A stretch of 6,504 nucleotides of DNA, taken from positions 3,244-9,747 of the forward strand of contig JAAUYW010000072.1 in the NCBI GenBank assembly GCA_014804915.1. Direction: 5' to 3'. This DNA comes from Desulfovibrio sp. (GTDB lineage Bacteria; Desulfobacterota; Desulfovibrionia; Desulfovibrionales; Desulfovibrionaceae). Positions 1-6,504 of this stretch are shown here, piece after piece. Positions within the stretch are counted from its first letter, which is position 1. The number at the start of each line of letters is the position of its first letter. A program made the translations under genes and the position numbers. The notes under the pieces were generated by a model. That model saw nothing but the letters and a program-made list of their open reading frames with translations, ran no database searches and was not told the origin of the DNA.

Positions 1-1065
1 GGCGAGCCGCCTGCTAAGGGGGAATGCCGCGAAGCGATTGGCAGGCATCCGGCGCTGAAAACCCGCATGGCAGTGCTTGCCAGCAATCGCGGCGGCAAGG
101 CCGCGCATACGGAATGGCGAAAGCTCTGGAGCAATGGCAGGTTTTCCCTTTTACGGCTTGTCATCCACAGCGGCAGAACGCACCAGATCCGCGTGCACAT
201 GGCGCATCTGGGCTATCCGCTGCTTGGCGACAGGACATACGCGCCCAGACCTGTGGCGGACATGGCCCCGCGCCAGATGCTCCACGCCGCCAGGCTCACG
301 TTCAGGCATCCTGAAACTGGCGAGGAAATAGACGTTTCCCTGGCCCCGCCTGAAGACTTTTTCGCTGCCGCGCTTGCAAATTGCCGCCAGCTGCGCCGAA
401 TTGTGGTTACCGGCAACCAGGGCTGCGGCAAATCCTCCTTTTGCAGGGCGCTTGCAAATCTGGGACTGCCAGTGATCAGCGCGGATGACATTGTCGCCAG
501 GCTCTACAGCCAGGAAAGCGACGCTACGTACTGGATCAGGCAGCATCTCGGCCAGGAGGCCATCAACCCGGACAATTCCGTCAATAAAAGGCGGCTTTTC
601 AAAATCCTGCAGGAACGGCCAGAACTGAAAAGGGAACTTGAAACAGCGGTTCATGGCATGGTCGAATGCAGGCTTGAGCAGTTCTGGCAGGAAAACGCGG
701 ACAAAAAGGCAGCTGTGGCCGAAATTCCGCTTTACTTTGAAAGCGCGCTGCCTGGAATGCAGGAAGCGGCGCCGCTGGTGGTCGGCGTTCATTGCCCGGA
801 AAAGACGCGCTGGCGGCGGATAGCTGAAACCAGGGGCTGGAGCCAGGACAAGATCGAGGCTATCGAAAGCTGGCAGTGGCCTGAAGCCAGAAAAATGGCC
901 GCCTGCGATGAAGTAATCGATAATTCTGGCGCTGAAGACAGCCTTGAATGCGCGGCTTCCGCATTCATCGCAAAACTGGATGCCAGGCAGGCTGAGGAAA
1001 ACGCGGCCCTGCTCGCCAAATTCAGGAAACTTTGCAATGCGGCCGCGGATTTGCGCAAGACGTAA
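1..1065 (+). CDS. RluA-family pseudouridine synthase fused to dephospho-CoA kinase (5' partial)
   Basis: The frame is open from base 1 to the TAA at 1063-1065 (354 residues), so the true start lies upstream. Fragment residues 1 to about 128 match the C-terminal half of RluA-family 23S rRNA pseudouridine synthases: RHPALKTRMAV, then SGRTHQIRVHMAHLGYPLLG (from about residue 57). The catalytic Asp of the HRLD motif would lie outside the window. From about residue 132 a CoaE-like kinase follows almost without a linker. CoaE adds the 3'-phosphate to dephospho-CoA, the last step of coenzyme A synthesis. Its P-loop GNQGCGKS is encoded at 412-435. SADDIVARLY (about 160-169) replaces the usual DADxIAR, keeping the second Asp, proposed as catalytic base. 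VAEIPLYFES and the C-terminal CDEVIDNSG also fit CoaE. I see no internal start with a ribosome binding site near the junction, so both domains are probably made as one chain. Both assignments are strong; activity of each half is inferred. Confidence 0.9.
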   Translation, partial: GEPPAKGECREAIGRHPALKTRMAVLASNRGGKAAHTEWRKLWSNGRFSLLRLVIHSGRTHQIRVHMAHLGYPLLGDRTYAPRPVADMAPRQMLHAARLTFRHPETGEEIDVSLAPPEDFFAAALANCRQLRRIVVTGNQGCGKSSFCRALANLGLPVISADDIVARLYSQESDATYWIRQHLGQEAINPDNSVNKRRLFKILQERPELKRELETAVHGMVECRLEQFWQENADKKAAVAEIPLYFESALPGMQEAAPLVVGVHCPEKTRWRRIAETRGWSQDKIEAIESWQWPEARKMAACDEVIDNSGAEDSLECAASAFIAKLDARQAEENAALLAKFRKLCNAAADLRKT

Positions 1066-1079
1066 ATCTCTGTTATGCT
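1051..1079 (+). promoter_or_regulatory. Candidate sigma-70 promoter with extended -10
   Basis: TTGCGC (1051-1056, 3 of 6 to TTGACA) is separated by 17 bp from TATGCT (1074-1079, 4 of 6 to TATAAT). A TG one base before the -10 makes it an extended -10 type. It overlaps the 3' end of the fusion gene and would drive the methyltransferase gene with a leader of roughly 95 nt. The match is weak and could be chance. Confidence 0.25.
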
Positions 1080-1170
1080 TCAAACGAATAACGCGGCTGG
1101 CCAATTTCGCCAGAATCTGGGCCAAATTCATCTTCAATCCCGACGTTGCCGGGGAAAATGCGCAGTCAGC

Positions 1171-1175
1171 GGAGG
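1171..1175 (+). promoter_or_regulatory. Ribosome binding site deciding the methyltransferase start
   Basis: GGAGG lies 6 nt before the GTG at 1182. The upstream alternatives are worse: ATG at 1158 has only a GGGG run about 4 nt away, and TTG at 1146 has no purine-rich site. This favours the GTG start. Confidence 0.65.
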
Positions 1176-1181
1176 CTGCCT

Positions 1182-1994
1182 GTGAGGCGTTTTTATCAGG
1201 AAAGCTGGCAGGGAATTCCCTTCACCTCCTTTTCGCATATTTCCTTTTTTCGTCTGGCGGATTCCCGCTTCTACTCCACGTTCTACGAGGCCCTGTTCCG
1301 CCGCTACAAGAGCTGGGACGATTTGCCAGGCCTCTGGCGGAAAAACAAGGACAAGTCCGCTGACTGGATTGGCCGGCAGATAGACGCGATCGTGGCGGCC
1401 GGCGCCGAAACGCCGCCCAAAGTGCTTTCCATAGGCAGCGGCGTTGGCTACATGGAGAAAACGTTGCTCCAGAAGCGGCCGGATATCGAACTGCACGTCA
1501 ATGAGCCGAGCACGGTCGGCATGAAATGGATCCGGAAGCTGATTCCTGCGGACAGGATCTATATTGGCGCGCCAACGCTCTGCATTCCGCCAGATCTCAC
1601 CTTTGACCTGATCTACCTGTCCGCAGTGGACTACGGCATTCGCACACGCGAGCTGACGCGGCTGCTGGAGCAGCTGACTGCGCAGCTTGCGCCGCATGGC
1701 GAGATGCTCTGCATTTCGGCCTCGCTGCTTCAGGAAGATTCCTTTGTCGGCGCGCTTGTGAACTCCCTTAAAAATGTCATTCGCGGAATGCTGCACTATA
1801 CCGGCATTCGCAGGCAGCAATTCTGGGGCTGGCGGCGCACCCAGAAGGAATACCGGCGCCTGTTCTCCCAGGCCGGATTGCGGGATATCGCGGATGGCAC
1901 GCTTGACGACGGCTTTGACAGCTACTGGATTCGCGGCGTGCCTGCCCCAAAATCCGGCCAGGAAACGGACAGCCAGGCCCAAAAGACGCCCTGA
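1182..1994 (+). CDS. Class I SAM-dependent methyltransferase, substrate unknown
   Basis: The protein has 270 residues from the GTG at 1182, chosen for the GGAGG in front of it; starts at ATG 1158 or TTG 1146 would add 8 or 12 residues. It has a Rossmann-type methyltransferase core. Motif I, LSIGSGVGY, at residues 82-90 is the glycine-rich SAM loop. HVNEP near 105-109 places an acidic residue (Glu108) after strand 2, where the ribose hydroxyls usually bind. FDLIYLSAVDYG (141-152) is strand 4 and HGEMLCISASL (172-182) strand 5. An aromatic-rich N-terminal stretch (residues 3-48) precedes the core and may be a substrate cap. The C-terminal 20 residues are polar and probably disordered. No signal peptide or membrane segment is seen, so it should be cytoplasmic. 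It follows the fusion gene after 116 bp, likely with its own promoter. The fold is clear; I cannot tell whether the acceptor is protein, RNA, lipid or sugar. Confidence 0.85.
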   Translation: MRRFYQESWQGIPFTSFSHISFFRLADSRFYSTFYEALFRRYKSWDDLPGLWRKNKDKSADWIGRQIDAIVAAGAETPPKVLSIGSGVGYMEKTLLQKRPDIELHVNEPSTVGMKWIRKLIPADRIYIGAPTLCIPPDLTFDLIYLSAVDYGIRTRELTRLLEQLTAQLAPHGEMLCISASLLQEDSFVGALVNSLKNVIRGMLHYTGIRRQQFWGWRRTQKEYRRLFSQAGLRDIADGTLDDGFDSYWIRGVPAPKSGQETDSQAQKTP

Positions 1995-2033
1995 AACCCC
2001 AAACTGGCGGCAGCTTGCGCCAATGCGTGAAAC

Positions 2034-2105
2034 ATGAGCAAAAGATGGCTGATAGTGCTTGCCGGCTTCCTGCTTGTCCGGCTTTTGCAGATTATCCTGA
2101 GATAG
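2034..2105 (+). CDS. Possible 23-residue single-span membrane micropeptide
   Basis: An ATG at 2034 opens a 23-codon frame ending in TAG at 2103-2105. The peptide starts MSKRW, continues with about 15 mostly hydrophobic residues (LIVLAGFLLVRLLQIIL), and ends in Arg. Positive residues at the N-terminus followed by a hydrophobic run resemble a minimal membrane peptide. It starts 39 bp after the methyltransferase stop and sits on the same strand, so it could share that transcript. The ribosome binding site is poor (only GTGA about 4 nt upstream). The short direct repeat inside it (GCTTGCCGGCTT then GCTTGTCCGGCTT) also means the hydrophobic run could partly be a composition effect. It may equally be the relic of a longer membrane gene. 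I do not recognise a family. Confidence 0.3.
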   Translation: MSKRWLIVLAGFLLVRLLQIILR

Positions 2106-2144
2106 CGGCCGCGGAGGTGGCAACTTTCACGCAAGCGGCCTGAT

Positions 2145-3296
2145 TCAGGATGCCGCCTGCTGCGGATTTTGCGAACTCCTGAGAATTATCCGCGTGATTT
2201 CCGCAGGCACGCCGATTCTGCATGAAAAACCGTTCCAGAGACCGGTGCCAGGGCTCACGTAAAGATTCTTGCCATTGACCGGATAAAGGCCGGAGACAAA
2301 GCCCGCATTGAACCGCGCTATCAGCGGCTGCAGGAAAAACATCAGGCCGCCGTGAGTATGGCCGGAGAGCATGACGTCGGCCTGGGCTGAATATTCCCGC
2401 GCCATTTTCGGCTGGTGCGTCAGCAGGATGCGCACCGCCTCCGGAGCGTCCCTCAGCGCGGCGTCCAGATCCGGGCCGTCAAATCCGAAGCGGGCGGCAT
2501 TGAGGTCGGGAATGCCGGCCACCACAATTGTCTCGCCGTTGATTTTGAAACTGCGATGGCTGTTATCGAGAATCCGGATATTCAGATCTTCCAGTTCCTT
2601 TCGCCATTCGGGCATGTTCCAGTAGTATTCGTGATTGCCTGTCGAGCCCAGAACGCCGTAGCGGGCCTTCAGGTCAGCAAGCGGCTGAAGCTCGGAGGCC
2701 AGCTCGGAGGCATAGCCGTCAATGTAATCGCCTGTCAGCAAAACCAGATCCGGCTCAAGGGCGTTCACGCGGCTTACGACTTGCGCCAGCCAGTCCCTGC
2801 CCAGAATCGGGCCAATGTGCAGATCTGTAAGCTGCACAAGCGCCAGGCCATCCAGGGCCGGGGGCAGGTTTGCAAGCCTGATTTCAATTGTCCGCGGCTC
2901 GGGCACTTTTATTGCCTGCCATGTGCCCCAGGCGCCAAGCGCAAGGGCAAGCACTGCCAGGCCGGCGCGAATCGCGCCAGTGGGCAGATTGCGCGGCACT
3001 GGCACGCCGGCCCTGGCGAGAAGCCAGTTGCCGAGAAGATAAATATCCCAGAGCAGGAGGAGAAAGAAGAGGATAATCAGGGCGCCATAGAGAGCCTCAA
3101 AAAAAATCAGCGCGGCCCTGGGCAGCTGGGGCGCGAAAAAGGCGCCGCCGACAAACTGGTAAATTTCATATTTGAGGCTTGCAAACAGGACGAGGCAGCA
3201 GCCTGCGACCCTGGCGGCCGCGCCCAAGTCCGTTCTGAAAAACAGGTTGAAGCTGACAAAAAGAAAAATAATGAACGAGGCAATATAAAGCAGCAT
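2145..3296 (-). CDS. Membrane-anchored calcineurin-like metallophosphoesterase (YkuE/YaeI type)
   Basis: The protein has 383 residues. ATG at 3296 was chosen because GGAG lies 5 nt upstream and the protein then begins directly with a membrane span; the frame is open about 30 codons further but without hydrophobic or conserved sequence. Four hydrophobic segments lie near residues 1-20, 29-47, 62-93 and 110-130. The metal-dependent phosphoesterase domain follows from about 137, with all expected metal ligands: DLH (158-160), GDYID (189-193), GNHE (220-223), His294 in LLTHQP, and GHTH (312-315). Positively charged loops after spans 1 and 3 suggest both ends lie outside, putting the catalytic domain in the periplasm; this is inferred from charge only. 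Relatives such as Bacillus YkuE and E. coli YaeI act at the envelope, and some relatives hydrolyse lipid or nucleotide phosphoesters. The substrate here is unknown. It lies 126 bp after the DUF4139 gene on the same strand and converges with the methyltransferase gene. Confidence 0.88.
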   Translation of the reverse strand: MLLYIASFIIFLFVSFNLFFRTDLGAAARVAGCCLVLFASLKYEIYQFVGGAFFAPQLPRAALIFFEALYGALIILFFLLLLWDIYLLGNWLLARAGVPVPRNLPTGAIRAGLAVLALALGAWGTWQAIKVPEPRTIEIRLANLPPALDGLALVQLTDLHIGPILGRDWLAQVVSRVNALEPDLVLLTGDYIDGYASELASELQPLADLKARYGVLGSTGNHEYYWNMPEWRKELEDLNIRILDNSHRSFKINGETIVVAGIPDLNAARFGFDGPDLDAALRDAPEAVRILLTHQPKMAREYSAQADVMLSGHTHGGLMFFLQPLIARFNAGFVSGLYPVNGKNLYVSPGTGLWNGFSCRIGVPAEITRIILRSSQNPQQAAS

Positions 3297-3301
3297 AAAA
3301 G

Positions 3302-3305
3302 CTCC
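3302..3305 (-). promoter_or_regulatory. Ribosome binding site of the phosphoesterase gene
   Basis: Read on the - strand, GGAG is followed by 5 nt (CTTTT) and then the ATG at 3296. It selects this start over the upstream in-frame codons, which extend toward 3386 into the terminator-like T-rich stretch. Confidence 0.6.
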
Positions 3306-3356
3306 GGAACAGGAGAGGCTGGCAAATAGCCGGAATTGGCGGACAGGGGCATTTTC

Positions 3357-3420
3357 AAAGAGAAAACGCGCCTGCCCGCCAGGCAATCGGAAAGCCCTTT
3401 TTCGCGGCCCTGGCGGCAGG
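3357..3420 (-). terminator. Terminator-like long hairpin after the DUF4139 gene
   Basis: On the - strand, CCTGCCGCCAGG (3420-3409) can pair with CCTGGCGGGCAGG (3383-3371): 12 base pairs with one bulged G, around a 25-nt loop. After a CGCG spacer comes TTTTCTCTTT (3366-3357). The hairpin begins 2 nt after the DUF4139 stop codon at 3423-3425. The GC-rich stem plus T-rich tail fits an intrinsic terminator, though the loop is long and the T run is interrupted, so partial readthrough into the phosphoesterase gene is possible. Confidence 0.5.
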
Positions 3421-3422
3421 AA

Positions 3423-4961
3423 TCAGGGCACGTCTGGCAGCAAGGGCAGTTTGGTTGGCGATGTGACTGTCACCTCATGGCTGATCTCGGTCTTGCCATT
3501 CGCTGGCACATCCACAATCCAGTAAAAGGAATGCTCCCTGGCGTCCACTTTCGGCTCTGGCGCGTTTCTGTAGCTAATCTTGACCTCCTTGTCCACTATC
3601 ATGGGGTACGGGCGCTCCACTCTCACTTTTATGGGCTCGTTATGGCCATTGTGAATGGTGTAAACCCAGCCCCAGGTCCAGGACTTGCTGGTGTTGATCA
3701 GGCCGGATTCGCCGCGCTGGCGCGTATCGGTCGTAGTAACCGTGACGCGCGGATCAGCGCCAAAGTAAAGCGTGGCCTCGCCGCTTCTGGGACGGAATTC
3801 GCCTGTGCCGACATTCTGGCCATTCACGCTGTATTCCGCCAGTCCGGCAGGCCAGGCCTGGTTGGGCGGCAAATCATATTTGGCCATCAGCCAGACCTGG
3901 CTGGAATTCCGGCTCGGTCTTGCCAGCCACTGCAATGGCGCCTTCCAGGCGGCGGCCGTGATCTGCATGCGCGACCTGCCCTGGCTGAGTCCCCTTTCAG
4001 CCAGCTTCCAGGTGGCGTAAATGGCGTCCGTATTGGCTGTCACGCCTGCCACGGGCCCGGCCGCATCAGCCGCAGCCTCCGTTTTCATGGCCCTTATGGC
4101 CATTGGGGCCGGAGCGTTTCGCTCCTGCGGGCGCCTGCTTGCGGAATCAATCACCCATTCCGGCAGGGCGGCAGGCTCGCGCGGCCCGTATGATTTGGTC
4201 GCCAGCGTGATTTCCGTATTGTCCCAGTTGATGCCTGTATATTGCCACACTTCCGCCAGCATGCGCACGTCGATTTCATCGCGCTCGCCCTCATTCGGGC
4301 GCGTATTGAAATCATACACTGCTTCCCAGCCGCAGCCGTCATGATTGTAGCTGTAATCGACAGTAACTTCCCCGCCTTCAGCGGCGTCGCCGCCAAGCTC
4401 CACGCGCACCCGCTCGCCCAGATCCGACGGCCTGGGCATGCGCGACAGCTCCTCATTAATCAGCTTCAGCTCGCGCTCAAGCCTGGCCTGCTCCAGCCAG
4501 AGCTGCGGCATTGCGGACTGCATGGCGCCCTGCAGCTGCTCCACATCCTGCGAATTGGCGGATTTTGGCAGGCCCTGCCACAATGCCAGACGGGCGTTGA
4601 CTGTCTTGAGCTTTGCGGAAATATCAATTTTGGCCTTTTCAATTTCAGCGCGCCTGCCGGCAAGGGGCGAGCCCTGATTGAGCAATACCGGCGTCGTGTG
4701 CCAGCGCGCGATTGTCCTGCCTGGTATGGACAGCTGCAGATTCGCCGCATCCGCGGGAATCACAAATTCAACGACAGGCTTGCCCTCGTGTTTTTTCACC
4801 TCAAGTTTCTGGCTGACCTCCAGGCGCGCGCCTGTCGGCGAGAGCAGCGCCGTGCGCGGCGAAGCCAGCTCGTCAAGCGACGCCTCTTCAGGCGCGGCGG
4901 CAAGAGCCAGGGCTGGCCACAGCCAGAGCGCAAACCCCAAAAGCCCGAATATGTTCCTCAT
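3423..4961 (-). CDS. Secreted DUF4139-domain (mucoidy inhibitor MuiA-like) protein
   Basis: The protein has 512 residues starting at ATG 4961, which has AAGGAGG 4 nt upstream and opens directly on a signal peptide (MRNIF, hydrophobic core 5-20, ALA|AAP cleavage expected after residue 21). An N-terminal beta-rich part (about 45-85) resembles DUF4140. Next comes a charged helical stretch (about 100-175), likely coiled coil. From about residue 197 onward follows DUF4139, with VDYSYNHDGCGWEAVYDF near the start and a strand-rich C-terminus ending around EVTVTSP. A low-complexity Ala-rich segment (283-304) interrupts the domain. The protein should be periplasmic or surface-exposed. The family is associated with mucoidy and envelope phenotypes, but its biochemical role is unknown. 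The gene starts 26 bp after ettA on the same strand, so the two are probably cotranscribed, and a hairpin follows its stop. Family assignment is good; DUF4140 is less certain because that part is divergent. Confidence 0.82.
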   Translation of the reverse strand: MRNIFGLLGFALWLWPALALAAAPEEASLDELASPRTALLSPTGARLEVSQKLEVKKHEGKPVVEFVIPADAANLQLSIPGRTIARWHTTPVLLNQGSPLAGRRAEIEKAKIDISAKLKTVNARLALWQGLPKSANSQDVEQLQGAMQSAMPQLWLEQARLERELKLINEELSRMPRPSDLGERVRVELGGDAAEGGEVTVDYSYNHDGCGWEAVYDFNTRPNEGERDEIDVRMLAEVWQYTGINWDNTEITLATKSYGPREPAALPEWVIDSASRRPQERNAPAPMAIRAMKTEAAADAAGPVAGVTANTDAIYATWKLAERGLSQGRSRMQITAAAWKAPLQWLARPSRNSSQVWLMAKYDLPPNQAWPAGLAEYSVNGQNVGTGEFRPRSGEATLYFGADPRVTVTTTDTRQRGESGLINTSKSWTWGWVYTIHNGHNEPIKVRVERPYPMIVDKEVKISYRNAPEPKVDAREHSFYWIVDVPANGKTEISHEVTVTSPTKLPLLPDVP

Positions 4962-4965
4962 TCCC

Positions 4966-4972
4966 CCTCCTT
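4966..4972 (-). promoter_or_regulatory. Strong ribosome binding site of the DUF4139 gene
   Basis: AAGGAGG on the - strand, 4 nt before ATG 4961. It decides this start over the in-frame ATG at 4979 and TTG at 4991; the latter would overlap the ettA stop codon. Confidence 0.7.
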
Positions 4973-4987
4973 CCGGCATGGCCGCGA

Positions 4988-6504
4988 TCAACGTGTGAAT
5001 TTGCGAAATTTCGGCCTGTGCGGAGTCTCGGCGTCCTTGCCCAGGCGCTTTTTGCGATCTTCCTCATATTCGGAAAAATTGCCGTCAAAAAAATTTACGG
5101 CGCCATCTTCCTCAAAAGCCAGGATATGGGTAGCAATCCGGTCCAGAAACCAGCGATCATGGCTGATGACCAGCGCGCTGCCTGCGAAATTCTCAAGTCC
5201 GTCCTCAAGCGCGCGCATTGTGTTGACATCCAGATCATTGGTGGGCTCGTCAAGCAAAAGCACATTCGCGCCGGATTTGAGCATTCTTGCCAGGTGCAGG
5301 CGATTGCGCTCCCCGCCTGACAGCAGCTCCACCTTTTTCTGCTGATCCTGGCCCTGAAAATTGAAGCGGCCGCAATAGGCGCGGCTATTCACCTCGCGGT
5401 TGCCCAGCCTGATGGTTTCCTGGCCGTCGCTGATCGTTTCATAGACGGTCTTGCCGTCCTTCAGCGATTCGCGGCCCTGATCGACGTATGCGAACTTGAC
5501 GCTGTCGCCAATCCTGAGCTTTCCCGAATCCGGCTTTTCCTGGCCAGTCAGCATTCTGAAAAGGGTTGTCTTGCCAGCGCCATTTGGCCCGATGATGCCG
5601 ACTATCGCGCCAGGCGGCACATTGAATGTAACATCCTCCATCAACAGCCTGTCCCCAACCCCTTTTGCCACTTTCTCAAGCTCGATCACGTTCTTGCCGA
5701 GTCTGGGGCCAGGCGGAATATAGATCTGCAGGTCCGGCGCGCGCTTCTCGCTTTCATGGCTGAGCAAGGCCTCGTAGGCGTTTATCCGCGCCTTGCCCTT
5801 GGCATGGCGACCCTTTGGCGACATTCTGATCCATTCCAGCTCGCGCGCAAGCGTTTTCTGCCTCTCGGCCTCGGCCTTTTCCTCATTGGCAAGCCGCTTC
5901 TGTTTCTGTTCCAGCCAGGAGGAATAATTGCCTTTCCAGGGAATGCCCCTGCCGCGGTCCAGCTCCAGTATCCAGCCTGCGACATTGTCCAGAAAATAGC
6001 GGTCATGGGTTACGGCAATGACAGTGCCCGGAAAAGTGTGAAGATACCGCTCCAGCCAGGCCACAGACTCCGCGTCAAGATGGTTTGTAGGCTCATCGAG
6101 CAGCAGGATGTCCGGATTCTGGAGCAGCAGGCGGCACAGGGCGACGCGGCGGCGCTCGCCGCCCGAAACCTGGTTGACAGGCATGTCGCCCGGGGGGCAG
6201 CGCAGCGCGTCCATCGCCATTTCAATGCGGGAATCCAGGTCCCAGAGATTCTGGGCGTCCATCTTTTCCTGGATTTTCGCCTGCCTGTCCAGCAGCGCCT
6301 GCATCTCGTCGTCGCTCATTGGCTCGGCGAATTTGGAGTTGATCTCCTCAAATTCCCTGACAATCGCCTTTTGCGGCGCGACGCCCTCCTCCACCACCTC
6401 CCGCACTGTCCGGCTTTCACCGGCCAGCGGCTCCTGCTCGAGATAGCCTATTGTATAGCCCGGGGCGAGAACGGTCTTGCCTTCAAAATTCCTGTCAACT
6501 CCAG
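4988..6504 (-). CDS. ettA: ABC-F translational throttle EttA (5' partial)
   Basis: The frame is open to the right edge; 504 residues are visible, with roughly 50-60 N-terminal residues, including the first Walker A, beyond the window (E. coli EttA has 555). The visible part begins inside ATPase domain 1 with GYTIGYLEQEP and TVREVVEEGV, typical of EttA. Fragment positions: signature SGGER at 113-117, Walker B LLLDEPTNHLD near 133-143, a charged linker (about 197-245) containing the GRHAKGKARINAYE stretch, second Walker A GPNGAGKT at 305-312, second signature LSGGER near 394-399, and second Walker B LLLDEPTNDLD near 415-425. The C-terminus (PHRPKFRKFTR) also resembles EttA. There are no membrane segments: ABC-F proteins are soluble. 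EttA binds the ribosomal E site and gates early translation elongation according to the ATP/ADP balance. It is first of the visible - strand run, and its stop lies 26 bp before the DUF4139 start. Other ABC-F subtypes are less likely. Confidence 0.93.
   Translation of the reverse strand, partial: GVDRNFEGKTVLAPGYTIGYLEQEPLAGESRTVREVVEEGVAPQKAIVREFEEINSKFAEPMSDDEMQALLDRQAKIQEKMDAQNLWDLDSRIEMAMDALRCPPGDMPVNQVSGGERRRVALCRLLLQNPDILLLDEPTNHLDAESVAWLERYLHTFPGTVIAVTHDRYFLDNVAGWILELDRGRGIPWKGNYSSWLEQKQKRLANEEKAEAERQKTLARELEWIRMSPKGRHAKGKARINAYEALLSHESEKRAPDLQIYIPPGPRLGKNVIELEKVAKGVGDRLLMEDVTFNVPPGAIVGIIGPNGAGKTTLFRMLTGQEKPDSGKLRIGDSVKFAYVDQGRESLKDGKTVYETISDGQETIRLGNREVNSRAYCGRFNFQGQDQQKKVELLSGGERNRLHLARMLKSGANVLLLDEPTNDLDVNTMRALEDGLENFAGSALVISHDRWFLDRIATHILAFEEDGAVNFFDGNFSEYEEDRKKRLGKDAETPHRPKFRKFTR

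Noticed and set aside
151..1137. A 328-codon open frame antisense to the fusion gene, with similar long antisense frames at 1134-2123, 2415-3329, 3336-4193 and 4242-5345.
   Set aside because: Over most of their length they are codon-aligned with the opposite sense genes; the last also runs into the end of ettA in another register. Aligned antisense frames stay open because the sense genes rarely use TTA, CTA or TCA. Their translations show no recognisable domain, while the sense frames carry clear conserved motifs.
1146..1181. Longer N-terminus of the methyltransferase from TTG 1146 or ATG 1158.
   Set aside because: Neither has a ribosome binding site as good as the GGAGG 6 nt before GTG 1182, and the extra residues are basic with no recognisable conservation. 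ATG 1158 remains possible.
2005..2022. TGGCG/CGCCA hairpin after the methyltransferase stop as a terminator.
   Set aside because: Five base pairs, 8-nt loop and no T-run; this is expected by chance at this GC.
2107..2140. Inverted repeat GGCCGC...GCGGCC between the convergent genes as a shared terminator.
   Set aside because: The stem is only 6 bp with a 22-nt loop and no T-run follows on either strand.
3336..3361. TTGAAA on the - strand (near 3354-3359) as a -35 box for the phosphoesterase gene.
   Set aside because: It matches TTGACA at 5 of 6, but no acceptable -10 lies 16-18 bp downstream; the nearest TATTTG is 24 bp away.
3297..3386. Thirty-codon N-terminal extension of the phosphoesterase upstream of ATG 3296.
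   Set aside because: The extension would start inside the hairpin and has no membrane-like character, whereas ATG 3296 has a GGAG 5 nt away and begins directly with the first span.

Overview
The window is a dense, ordinary-looking bacterial chromosomal segment with fairly high GC. It carries five protein-coding genes, two of them cut by the window edges, plus one very short candidate reading frame. I see no tRNA, rRNA, CRISPR array, insertion sequence or phage gene. The gene order and the fused RluA-type pseudouridine synthase / dephospho-CoA kinase at the left edge recall Desulfovibrio-like Desulfobacterota. That assignment rests on remembered family knowledge and is tentative.

Layout. On the + strand, bases 1-1065 hold the 3' part of the fusion gene: the C-terminal half of an RluA-family pseudouridine synthase joined in frame to a complete CoaE-like kinase domain. 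A 116-bp leader follows, with a weak promoter candidate and a near-palindrome. Bases 1182-1994 then encode a class I SAM-dependent methyltransferase whose start is best placed at a GTG behind a GGAGG. A 23-codon hydrophobic micro-ORF (2034-2105) lies just before the point where the two gene sets converge.

On the - strand, transcription runs from the right edge leftward: ettA (ABC-F translation factor, 5' end outside the window), then 26 bp later a secreted DUF4139/MuiA-like protein, then 126 bp later a membrane-anchored calcineurin-like phosphoesterase. The 126-bp gap contains a long inverted repeat followed by a T-rich stretch on the - strand, a likely terminator or attenuator between the last two genes.

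How they fit together. The left edge combines RNA modification with the last step of coenzyme A synthesis. ettA throttles translation according to the energy state. The DUF4139 protein and the phosphoesterase both look like envelope proteins and may share a function, but nothing in the sequence proves it. I found no convincing new multi-gene system. The items most worth a second look are the two-enzyme fusion with its altered kinase motifs, the micro-ORF, and the hairpin between the two envelope genes.
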